From Pycnococcus provasolii (taxonomy: Eukaryota > Chlorophyta > Pseudoscourfieldiophyceae > Pseudoscourfieldiales > Pycnococcaceae), in the NCBI GenBank assembly GCA_938743325.2, contig OW568864.1, positions 620,001 through 684,000 of the forward strand: a DNA stretch of 64,000 bases, read 5' to 3'. The position numbers and the translations under genes are program-made. The notes below the pieces were generated by a model, which worked only from the letters and a program-made list of their open reading frames with translations, was not told the DNA's origin and made no database searches. Shown piece after piece: positions 56,390-64,000 of the stretch (position 1 is the stretch's first letter; each line of letters begins with the position of its first letter).

Positions 56390-57415
56390 TGATTCATGTA
56401 GTCTAAGTTAACACTATAAAAAAAAACATATGTATGAAAAGTAAGTTAGTTGTGAGGAGTAACAACAGTAACAGTACAGTATTCCTAAAGTCATCATTCC
56501 CTACAGTACAGTACATACAGTAACCCATATGCAGTCCTGAAGTAAGTGTAAGTAAAGATATGGCGTGCCTGAATGATCGTAACAAAAGTAAAGTACCTAC
56601 CTGTTGAATTGAAATTGAATTCGTCTTGTCGTATAATACAGTAAGTAGGAAGTTGGGTCCCCATTCGGTTACGATAACTAAGGTTTACCAAATACAAATA
56701 GGGGTTGGCCGCTCCTAACGATAATCAGGAGGGGAGGGAGGAATTGCAATTGGGGGTTGGATTTCCCCCCCCCCCCCAGGTAGTCCCCCAGGTGGCACTC
56801 CAGCCTGGACCCCAATTGGACCCTCGAAGTTTGGGTTTGGGATACCTGTTGGGAACACCTCCCCGGACGCCTCTTCATTATTCGCACGCCGGCCATGTCG
56901 CCATCCGACTGGTTCATGGCCCGGGTCCCTCGCCTGTGTCTCGGGAGTTCGAAGACGCCCAATGCCAGCCGTGTGTGTGTGTGTGCTTACCTCGTGTGTG
57001 GTTATATGTGCTATGCGCTTTGTTTCTTTACCTGTGGGCTTTTCCGCACCGCACACCCTTTGGTTGTGCATCCCTGCCTTCGCTTTCACGAGGCACTCTC
57101 TGTTTCTTTCGTCCCAGGGTGTTTCTTCGTTAGGCACGCACGCACGCATTATTAGTCGCGAGCGTCAGTCAGTTCTTCTCTCTAATTCGTTCTGATTGGC
57201 GACGTTAGTTACCAATCAATCATATACACGTGCATCATCGTTGAGGTGCGTTGCGAGCGTTGTGATTAGTATCTGCTGTCGCGTGCGTGCGTGTGGTTTG
57301 GCGTGCACGAGCGTGCTACTACTACTTTGGATATTCGCTGGGTGACGTGCTTGTTATCACGAGGCACTCGCGACATCAGCAGACATCTGCACTTTTTCTC
57401 AGTCTTCCACCAGCC
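56390..57415. other. Intergenic region, 1.0 kb
   Basis: AT-rich near 56400-56690 with repeated TACAGTA motifs, then a C-run at 56765-56777 and a GT-rich run at 56971-57000. It should carry the promoter and 5' leader of the tyrosine-rich gene. No gene seen. Confidence 0.5.
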
Positions 57416-59674
57416 ATGGCACCCTGGCTCGCGTTTGCTGCAACTGCGGCGTTGACGTTCGCCGGCAGCTCAACAGCTGAAGCGGCGGAGAAGAAAGTGG
57501 ACGACTACAGTCACCACACGAAGTTCCCCTATGAAAAGGAGCACGAGTACAAAGACTTCTACGACAAGTTCGACAAGCACACCAACGAATGGCATGACGA
57601 ACATTTTCCAACCTACCACCCGAAGCCGTACCACTGGGACAAGAGCAACGGCAAGTACCGTGTTGGCAGCGCCCCCAAGCCGCACATCGAGCGCTTCTAC
57701 AAGGACTACGGCTACTGGCCGTCGTGGGACTACAGCAAGTACGGAGCGTACGGGCAGGAGTACCGCGAGTATCTGTCTGATCACCGCCCTCTCCCACACA
57801 CGTACAAGTACGGGCAGAAGTACCCCGTGCCGAAGAGCCTGAAGCAGGGCACGGAGTACACGCAGCCATTTGAGCACCCGTCTCTTTACGGCAAGGGGTG
57901 GTACGAATACAAGACTGGACTGCACGGTCTGCGCAACACGGGCAAGTACTCGACGGGCGCGTACAAGAAGTACGGCTACTACGGACCCGCGTACAAGCCG
58001 TTCCAGGCGTTCAAGGTGATCAACAAGGAGGAGTACGTGCCGCCGTACGTGCACATCGGAAAGGGCTCGCCGGTGAGCCCGTACTACGGATCGCTGGATT
58101 TGCTCTACAAGAAGGAGTTTCAGGAGTACCCTGGATCGCCCAAGTACCTTCACGAGCTGTACAACCTGCAGCGCAAGCCTTTCAGCCAGACGAAGTACTT
58201 CACGGACAAGCACATCCCGTACCAGATCGTGAAGCAGGCGCAGCCGCATTTCTGGGATTACTCGTACAAGACAGATTACGGCGAGAAGAAGAAGGAGTCG
58301 CAGGCATTTGGACCTGGCGACTACTACGCGGATTCTTATTCCGTGCCGGTGACGCTTATTGTTGGCGGTGAGGAATTCACGTGCAATATCGGATACACGG
58401 ACATGAAGAACCCATTGGCATGGAAGCGCTGCCTGACGTATCCCGTGGATGGACAGAAGTATACCGAAAAGGACCTTCGTCGCGATTTGCAAAAATACGT
58501 CGATCTCCCGGAAGGCGAAGAGCACAAGATGTCCGATATCTATGCGGACCATCTTGTGAAGCATTTCTTCAGTAAGAATGGGAAGATTGAGACGAGCTCC
58601 ATCGCCAAGCCGCACGATCAGCCGGAAAAGTTTCCCCGCGCAACTTTTCCGGCTTACTGGAACCCGGGCTACTACAAGACCCCCGTGTTCGCCAAGTTCC
58701 CTGGATACTACAGCCGATACTACCCCAAGGATTCCTACTACAGCAAGCTCGCCGGATGGAGCCCCAAGTACGGCAAGTGGGTCCCGCGCTACGGACAAGA
58801 CATTCACCTGCACGAGAAGAAGCCCATCTTCGTGCCCGGCCTGTACACGCCGGAGGGCGTGCACTACCCCGTGTTCGACTCGAAGACTGGCAAGTACGAC
58901 CACTCGCTCCACGTCAAGGAGTACGATCACCTGCACCACGGTGGCGCGCACCTCGCATCAGTGGACTCGAGGAAGCGCCCGTACGTCGTCTCCGACAAGT
59001 ACGGAAGTGCGAAGTACTACAACAAGTGGGACCCGAGCAACATCGAGGCGAATATGACGTACAAATTCAAGCCCGCGTACTACAAGGGCACGCTCGACGA
59101 CCAGAATCCGTTCTACCTGCCTCGCGCTGCCTTGTGGGCCCCTGCATACTCCAAGGCGCACTTCTACCCGGGATACCTCAACTACATCCCCGACGCCAAG
59201 CCGTATGCGGCGTACATCCTCAAGCACCCCAAGGACCTGCCCGATCCGATTGACCTTGACTGGAAGGTTAAGGCTTTCGGCCCGTACGCCTATCCGGGAT
59301 ACCGAATCAAGGACCCTGGCACGTACACGTTCAACATCTTCGAGCGCAACAACCCAGGCGTGTACGGCTTCAAGTACCCGTGGACGAAGTACAAGACGGA
59401 CGGCTACTGGAAGCAGGAGGAGCCACCGACGTTCGAGCCTAAGTACAAGAAGGTCATCGTCAAGGGCAAGAAGGGTGCTGGAAGCCAGTACGAGAACGCC
59501 ATGGGCCTGTTCTGGAACAACTACAAGCACATCAACAAGAACAAGGCGCTCAAGCACCTGCCGCCGAAGAATGGTTACCAGAAGTACAAGAAGGCACCGA
59601 AGACTGTCAAGCAGCCACGCCACTACAAGCACGACTACGTGTATCCGGCGGGCCACAAGCACATACCCCACTAG
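57416..59674 (+). CDS. Secreted tyrosine/lysine/proline/histidine-rich structural protein
   Basis: About 752 aa from the ATG at 57416. Residues 1-24 are a signal peptide (APWLAFAATAALTFAGSSTAEA). About one residue in eight is Tyr by my count (about 94), with very high Lys, Pro, His and Gly. Tyr sits in short motifs such as KYG, GYY, PxYY, YKxGY and YPGY across the whole chain. Only two cysteines are visible, in a central island (about 305-390, SVPVTLIVGGEEFTCNIGY) that looks more like a folded domain. Codons are strongly C-ending (TAC, AAG) apart from that island, which suggests high expression. I know no family. Cell-wall, adhesive or dityrosine-crosslinked matrix use is inferred from composition. 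Confidence 0.85.
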   Translation: MAPWLAFAATAALTFAGSSTAEAAEKKVDDYSHHTKFPYEKEHEYKDFYDKFDKHTNEWHDEHFPTYHPKPYHWDKSNGKYRVGSAPKPHIERFYKDYGYWPSWDYSKYGAYGQEYREYLSDHRPLPHTYKYGQKYPVPKSLKQGTEYTQPFEHPSLYGKGWYEYKTGLHGLRNTGKYSTGAYKKYGYYGPAYKPFQAFKVINKEEYVPPYVHIGKGSPVSPYYGSLDLLYKKEFQEYPGSPKYLHELYNLQRKPFSQTKYFTDKHIPYQIVKQAQPHFWDYSYKTDYGEKKKESQAFGPGDYYADSYSVPVTLIVGGEEFTCNIGYTDMKNPLAWKRCLTYPVDGQKYTEKDLRRDLQKYVDLPEGEEHKMSDIYADHLVKHFFSKNGKIETSSIAKPHDQPEKFPRATFPAYWNPGYYKTPVFAKFPGYYSRYYPKDSYYSKLAGWSPKYGKWVPRYGQDIHLHEKKPIFVPGLYTPEGVHYPVFDSKTGKYDHSLHVKEYDHLHHGGAHLASVDSRKRPYVVSDKYGSAKYYNKWDPSNIEANMTYKFKPAYYKGTLDDQNPFYLPRAALWAPAYSKAHFYPGYLNYIPDAKPYAAYILKHPKDLPDPIDLDWKVKAFGPYAYPGYRIKDPGTYTFNIFERNNPGVYGFKYPWTKYKTDGYWKQEEPPTFEPKYKKVIVKGKKGAGSQYENAMGLFWNNYKHINKNKALKHLPPKNGYQKYKKAPKTVKQPRHYKHDYVYPAGHKHIPH

Positions 59675-59931
59675 TTTTGCCTGGCTTCGTTGATTCATTT
59701 GATAAGTTCGGAAAAAGAGAGAGAGATACGGAGAGATACGGAGAGATAATTCAAACGACTTGATTTTTTTACGGGGGGGGGGAAGTTGTTAAGGTGGGGA
59801 AATACAATAATTCTTATGTTGTAATTCATTCATTCAATTCTTTTTTTCTCATGGATCGAAACAATAATATACAAAACAAGCTATAAATTACAAACAAAAC
59901 TACAAAATTCAAACAAATACTTTTCTTCATC
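59675..59931. other. Convergent 3' spacer
   Basis: GAGAGATACG repeats (about 59720-59748) and T- and G-runs between two converging genes. No gene. Confidence 0.5.
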
Positions 59932-62900
59932 CTAACGACTGCCACCATGAGCTTCAACGATTTTCTTTACGCCTTGCTCTTCTGCCTGTGACACACGCAG
60001 CCTAAGCTCAGCTACCTCAGCCTTGTGCCGAGTATTCTGACGATCCAGGTCGCTCATCAGCTCCTCGTTCATTCCGCTAATCTGCTCCACCGTCTTGTGC
60101 ATCGCCTCCACCTCACGCCCGTTCGCAACTGCCGCCTCCTTCATCGCCGCCTCCGTCGCCGTCGCACGCTCGCGAAGGTCCTCCATCTCGTCACGCAGCA
60201 CCGCAGAAGCTTTCTGCTCCTCCTCGAGCTGATTGCGCACGCGACTCAGCTCGTCAGAATTCTCCGATGCCGCAGAAGTTGACTTCTGCAGCTCCGCTAC
60301 CTCAGCCTTGTGCCGAGTATTCTGACGATCCAAATCGCGCATCAGCTCCTCGTTCATTCCGCTGATCTGCTCCACAGACTTGTGCATCGCCTCCACCTCG
60401 CGCTCGTGAGCGAGAGCGGCCTCCTTCATCGCTGCCTCCGTCGCCGTCGCACGCTCGCGAAGGTCCTCCATCTCGTCGCGAAGTGCCGTGGCAGCCTGTT
60501 GCGATTCCTCGAGCTGGTTGCGCACGCGACTCAGTTCGTCAGAAGTCTCCGATGCCGCGGCACTCGCGTTACCCTGCGCCTCGCTGAGCGCACTCTGCAG
60601 ACGTGCCAGCTCCGACTTGTGCCGAGCATTTATGCTTTCGAGCTCGCGCATCAGCTCCTCATTCATCGTGCTGATCTGCTCCACAGACTTCTGCATCGCC
60701 TCCACCTGATGGTCGTGCGCGAGCTCCGCCTCCTTCATCGCCGCCTCCGTGGTCGTCACGCGCTGACGGAGTTGTTCCAGCTCCGCAGTGTTCGCGTCGA
60801 CATTCGACGCGGATCCTCTAGCTTTCTCCTCAGCCTCCTCCGCCCTTTCGAGTGCAGATGCCATCTTGCCCTCCTCTTCCTCCAGACGAGCACGCAGGCG
60901 TGCGCACTCCGCCTTCGCTTCGTCCACCTGTGCTTTTGCCGCGTCCGCCGCACTTTCCATATCCTCGCAAGCTTTCCTCGCATCACTGAGCGCATCCTCC
61001 GCGGACGACGCGCGCTTCACGAGCGCGTCACACTCTTCGCGGCTGGCGGCGAGTTCGTTCTCCAGCCTCTGTTGCACCACCTCGGCATCATCCACAGCCT
61101 TCTTCCTCTCATCCGCAACGCGTTCCTTTGCCACCTTCGCCTCATCATCAGCCTGCTGGAGCCGTAGTCGCAAAAGAGCCTCTGAACTTGCATGCTCCTC
61201 CTCCTTCTCCTTGAGGGCTTGCTGAACATGCTCATACTCCTCCTCCTTCTTCTTCAGAGCTTGCAGAACCTCCTCACGCTCACTTTTGTGCCGAGTATTC
61301 TGACGATCCAAATCGCGCATCAGCTCCTCGTTCATTCCGCTGATCTGCTCCACAGACTTGTGCATCGCCTCCACCTCGCGCTCGTTCGCAACTGCCGCCT
61401 CCTTCATCGCCGCCTCCGTCGCCGTCGCACGCTCGCGAAGGTCCTCCATCTCATCGCGAAGTGCCGTGGCAGCCTGTTGCGATTCCTCGAGCTGATTGCG
61501 CACGCGACTCAGCTCGTCAGAAGTCTCCGATGCCGTGGCACTCGCGTTACCCTGCGCCTCGCTGAGCGCACTCTGCAGCTCCGCTATTTCTGCCTTGTGC
61601 CGAGTATTCAGACGATCCAGGTCGCTCATCAGCTCCTCGTTCATTCCGCTAATCTGCTCCACGGATTTATGCATCGCCTCCACCTCACGCTCGTTCGCAA
61701 GTGCCGCCTCCTTCATCGCCGCCTCCGTCGCCGTCGCGCGCTCGCGAAGGTCCTCGCACTCGTCGCGCAGCTTTGAAAGCTTATCCTCAAGCCTCGACCG
61801 TTCTGAAGCGGCTTCAGCAGAGGCTGAGCTAGTGAGTGCCTCAAGGTCAGAACATGTGCGCTTTGACTCACCGAGAGCCACCTGCACCTCCGCGAGCTCC
61901 TTGCCAAGCATGGCACTCTTCGCCGTCTCGGCACCCTCACGTGCACGAGAAGATTCCAGTTCCTCCTCAAGCTTCACGAGTGCCGCGGCGTGAACACCCG
62001 CAGCCTCGTTCGCGGCTGTCTGAGCCACCTCGAGGTCGCGCGAGAAAGCATCACGCTCGGCGCGAAGTGAAGCAATCTCCTCTTCGAGCTCCATATTCCG
62101 AGTCGCGGCGCTTGCGGCACCAGCGAGAGTTTTCTCAACATCGCGCAGGCGTGCGTCGCGGCTTGCTACCTCAGCCTCGAGTGCGACCACCTGTTCACGC
62201 GACTTTTCTTCAAGCATGAGAATGTCCTCACGCAGCTGCGCCGTGGATTCCTCCCCATTAGTGGCCATACTTGCCAACGCCGCCTGAGCCGCCGCCAGCT
62301 CACGCTGAAGTTGGCGTAATTTCTCGTCGTGAGTTTCGCCATCCTGACGCTGCAGAGTGCCAAGATCAACTTGCATCGCCGCCACCGTCGAAGCGAGGTT
62401 CGTCGCCTCTGAGACAATCTCAGCTCCGGCAACGCTCATTTCCAATCCAGATGCAATTGCATCCGTTGCAGCCTCGCTCGCCGTCGCGGCAGCTGCCCGT
62501 TCCGCTGCGCTCGTCGCCGCCACGTCCTGTAGCATGGCCGCGAGCTCAGTCGCCGTCGCCGAGGTGGTCGCCAACTTTTCCTCCGTTTCGCGAAGACGCT
62601 TCGAAAGTCGCCGGCCTTTCGCACGCAGGCGATCCACCTCCTCGCTACTGCCGCCTTCACCGGCACCACCCGACGTGCTTTTGGAAATCTCCTCGCGCAG
62701 GTTGGCCACCTCAGCCTTGTGCCGAGTATTCTGACGATCCAAATCGCGCATCAGCTCCTCGTTCATTCCGCTAATCTGCTCCACCGTCTTGTGCATCGCC
62801 TCCACCTCACGCCCGTTCGCAACTGCCGCCTCCTTCATCGCCGCCTCCGTCGCCGTCGCACGCTCGCGAAGGTCCTCCATCTCGTCACGCAGCACCGCAG

Positions 62901-64000
62901 AAGCTTTCTGCTCCTCCTCGAGCTGATTGCGCACGCGACTCAGCTCCTCTGCACTTTCGCTCGCCTTGTCCGCACTTTCGCTCGCAGCAAGCATTTCCGC
63001 CGCATGTCGCCCGTGAGCATCCTCGAGCTCTGCCGTTACGGATTCCAGGCGCTTCCTCTCCTCCTCGAGCGCACGCTTGGACAATTGAGCTTCGTGGCGT
63101 GCCTCGGCGAGTTCCGTCGCCTGCTGCGACGCGGCACCCGATGTTGTGGCCACGAGCGCATCGTGCTGCTCGTCCAGGGCGGACTTCGACTCCTTCAGTT
63201 CCTCAAGATCCTTCTCAAGGGACTCAATACGCGACGTCGCCTCGTCAAACTCGCCTTGCCTATCGCTGATCATCTTTTCTAATTCCTCGACCCGGCTTTG
63301 CTTCTCTTCCACGTCCGTCCGAAGAGCCGCCGCCTCCTCCCGCGCGATTCTTGTATTTTCCCGCGCCTCACTCACATCTGCCGCCTCACTCCCCTTCTTC
63401 TCGTCGCGTAGAATAGACAGCTCTTCGCGAAGGCGCTCCACCTCCGTCTCCGAGGTTGTCGCGCGCTCGGAGAGCCGTGCGCCTTCCTCGTTGAGTCCCG
63501 CGATGGCAACCTTGTGTTCCTCCTCGAGAGCCTGAATCGCAGCGGCATGCTCCTCGCGCAGCGCAGCCATGGACTCTTCGGCACGGTCGCGAAGCTCCAC
63601 CTCGCGGTCGACGAGCCTCGCACGGCCCTCCTCCGTGAGCGCCCCTCTCTCCGCCTCCGCCTCCACAAGCCGTTGTGCCATGGATCGCAGTTCGGCGGCG
63701 TAAACGCGGCGTATGTGCCGAACCTTTGACGAGATTGCCAATGCTAGCTTAGATGGCGACGCGACGTCCACTTCATCTTCTTCGAGCTCCACAGCTCCGT
63801 CCTCGCCATCTTCCTCTTCGTCGTCGAGGTCGAGAAACGCGGGATTCGTGTGCGTGCTTGCGGCAAAGTCCTCGCCAGCAGTGCTATGCGCTTCGCTGAC
63901 GATATCCGCGATATGCGATGGGTCGCCGCTAGCGCGCTTTGCCACGGCGACCGTCGTCGCGGCGGCGCTGCGAAGTGCTCTGACACCCTCCTGCGCAGAT
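59932..64000 (-). CDS. Giant repetitive coiled-coil protein (5' end outside window)
   Basis: At least 1,355 aa. The frame is still open at the window edge, so the start lies beyond 64000; the first in-window start-like codon is only a GTG. GCGCAG at about 63991-63996 on the minus strand could also be a splice acceptor. After an acidic segment (LDDEEEDGEDGAVELEEDEVD) almost the whole chain is heptad coiled coil. At least six repeats of roughly 90-100 residues carry DLRERATATEAAMKEA and VEQISGMNEELMRDLDRQNT. Such rods act as tethers or filaments (golgin-, centrosome- or myosin-tail-like); this one has no motor or GRIP domain in view. The repeats are very alike at DNA level, showing recent duplication. 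Confidence 0.85.
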   Translation of the reverse strand, partial: SAQEGVRALRSAAATTVAVAKRASGDPSHIADIVSEAHSTAGEDFAASTHTNPAFLDLDDEEEDGEDGAVELEEDEVDVASPSKLALAISSKVRHIRRVYAAELRSMAQRLVEAEAERGALTEEGRARLVDREVELRDRAEESMAALREEHAAAIQALEEEHKVAIAGLNEEGARLSERATTSETEVERLREELSILRDEKKGSEAADVSEARENTRIAREEAAALRTDVEEKQSRVEELEKMISDRQGEFDEATSRIESLEKDLEELKESKSALDEQHDALVATTSGAASQQATELAEARHEAQLSKRALEEERKRLESVTAELEDAHGRHAAEMLAASESADKASESAEELSRVRNQLEEEQKASAVLRDEMEDLRERATATEAAMKEAAVANGREVEAMHKTVEQISGMNEELMRDLDRQNTRHKAEVANLREEISKSTSGGAGEGGSSEEVDRLRAKGRRLSKRLRETEEKLATTSATATELAAMLQDVAATSAAERAAAATASEAATDAIASGLEMSVAGAEIVSEATNLASTVAAMQVDLGTLQRQDGETHDEKLRQLQRELAAAQAALASMATNGEESTAQLREDILMLEEKSREQVVALEAEVASRDARLRDVEKTLAGAASAATRNMELEEEIASLRAERDAFSRDLEVAQTAANEAAGVHAAALVKLEEELESSRAREGAETAKSAMLGKELAEVQVALGESKRTCSDLEALTSSASAEAASERSRLEDKLSKLRDECEDLRERATATEAAMKEAALANEREVEAMHKSVEQISGMNEELMSDLDRLNTRHKAEIAELQSALSEAQGNASATASETSDELSRVRNQLEESQQAATALRDEMEDLRERATATEAAMKEAAVANEREVEAMHKSVEQISGMNEELMRDLDRQNTRHKSEREEVLQALKKKEEEYEHVQQALKEKEEEHASSEALLRLRLQQADDEAKVAKERVADERKKAVDDAEVVQQRLENELAASREECDALVKRASSAEDALSDARKACEDMESAADAAKAQVDEAKAECARLRARLEEEEGKMASALERAEEAEEKARGSASNVDANTAELEQLRQRVTTTEAAMKEAELAHDHQVEAMQKSVEQISTMNEELMRELESINARHKSELARLQSALSEAQGNASAAASETSDELSRVRNQLEESQQAATALRDEMEDLRERATATEAAMKEAALAHEREVEAMHKSVEQISGMNEELMRDLDRQNTRHKAEVAELQKSTSAASENSDELSRVRNQLEEEQKASAVLRDEMEDLRERATATEAAMKEAAVANGREVEAMHKTVEQISGMNEELMSDLDRQNTRHKAEVAELRLRVSQAEEQGVKKIVEAHGGSR
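60001..62960 (-). repeat. Six dispersed/tandem coding repeats
   Basis: Units of about 200-290 bp anchored by TGCCGAGTATTCTGACGATC lie near 60001-60270, 60290-60560, 60580-60780 (diverged), 61270-61530, 61570-61780 and 62690-62950. The first and last copies, 2.7 kb apart, are nearly identical over about 235 bp, which suggests gene conversion or recent copying. Confidence 0.88.

Noticed and set aside
57470-58951. 493-aa open frame on the minus strand opposite the tyrosine-rich gene
   Set aside because: It is the mirror of C-ending Tyr/Lys/Pro codons and is a Val/Leu/Arg-rich sequence with no domain; the plus-strand gene has a signal peptide and coherent composition.
60310-61167. Plus-strand open frames opposite the giant coiled-coil gene
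   Set aside because: They copy the repeat pattern of the coding strand (HRLVHRLHL repeats) and have no independent support.
1-64000. tRNA, rRNA or snRNA genes
   Set aside because: I looked for cloverleaf-type T-loop signatures and conserved rRNA strings by eye and saw none; a covariance-model scan would be needed to exclude them.

Overview
This window is eukaryotic nuclear DNA, most likely from a small, gene-dense green alga of prasinophyte grade. The evidence is a plastid-type elongation factor Ts with a transit peptide, a GatC-like organellar amidotransferase subunit, spliceosomal Sm-D1, BOP1 and APC2. Genes are mostly uninterrupted and sit on both strands. The few introns I can place are 83-115 nt with GT-AG ends. 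I cannot name the species. Several apparent start positions of long frames are GTG or TTG, so I moved starts to ATG codons or to upstream exons.

Layout. 0.1-3 kb: a J-domain membrane protein, an unknown helical protein and a bZIP factor. 3.6-6.6 kb: a young, incomplete Ty3/gypsy LTR element with target-site duplications, then tandem repeats. 6.7-12 kb: a secreted alpha/beta hydrolase and a protein with three cyclic-nucleotide-binding (CNB) domains. 13.4-22.7 kb: a small membrane protein, EF-Ts, Sm-D1, a coiled-coil membrane protein, GatC, BOP1 and a PKA regulatory subunit whose first exon carries the RRAS inhibitor site. 24-26.8 kb: a small coiled-coil protein, an ABC1/COQ8-type kinase and a micro-protein. 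27.1-31.1 kb: a hAT DNA transposon with 19-bp terminal inverted repeats, an 8-bp target duplication and an open transposase frame. On its other strand it carries a captured fragment of a host EF-hand gene. 31.8-36.9 kb: a dynein-light-chain-like coiled-coil protein and APC2. 38-47.3 kb: an integrin-like beta-propeller/TSP1 receptor, a secreted repeat protein, a cysteine-synthase-family enzyme, an ankyrin protein with a PIP-like tail and a membrane protein with a C-terminal SH3 domain. 47.7-48.3 kb: a fold-back inverted-repeat element. 48.9-59.7 kb: an EF-hand protein, an unknown coiled-coil protein, a GEX1/KAR5/Brambleberry-family nuclear fusion protein and a secreted tyrosine-rich protein. 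59.9-64 kb: a giant repetitive coiled-coil gene that runs off the window.

Themes. The window encodes cyclic-nucleotide and calcium signalling (PKA-R, CNB protein, EF-hand protein), an unusual run of secreted or surface proteins, and a karyogamy protein that implies a sexual cycle. Short TTAGGG-type tracts recur in the 5' flanks of many of the genes. The strongest candidates for something new are the gene-capturing hAT element and the secreted tyrosine-rich protein.
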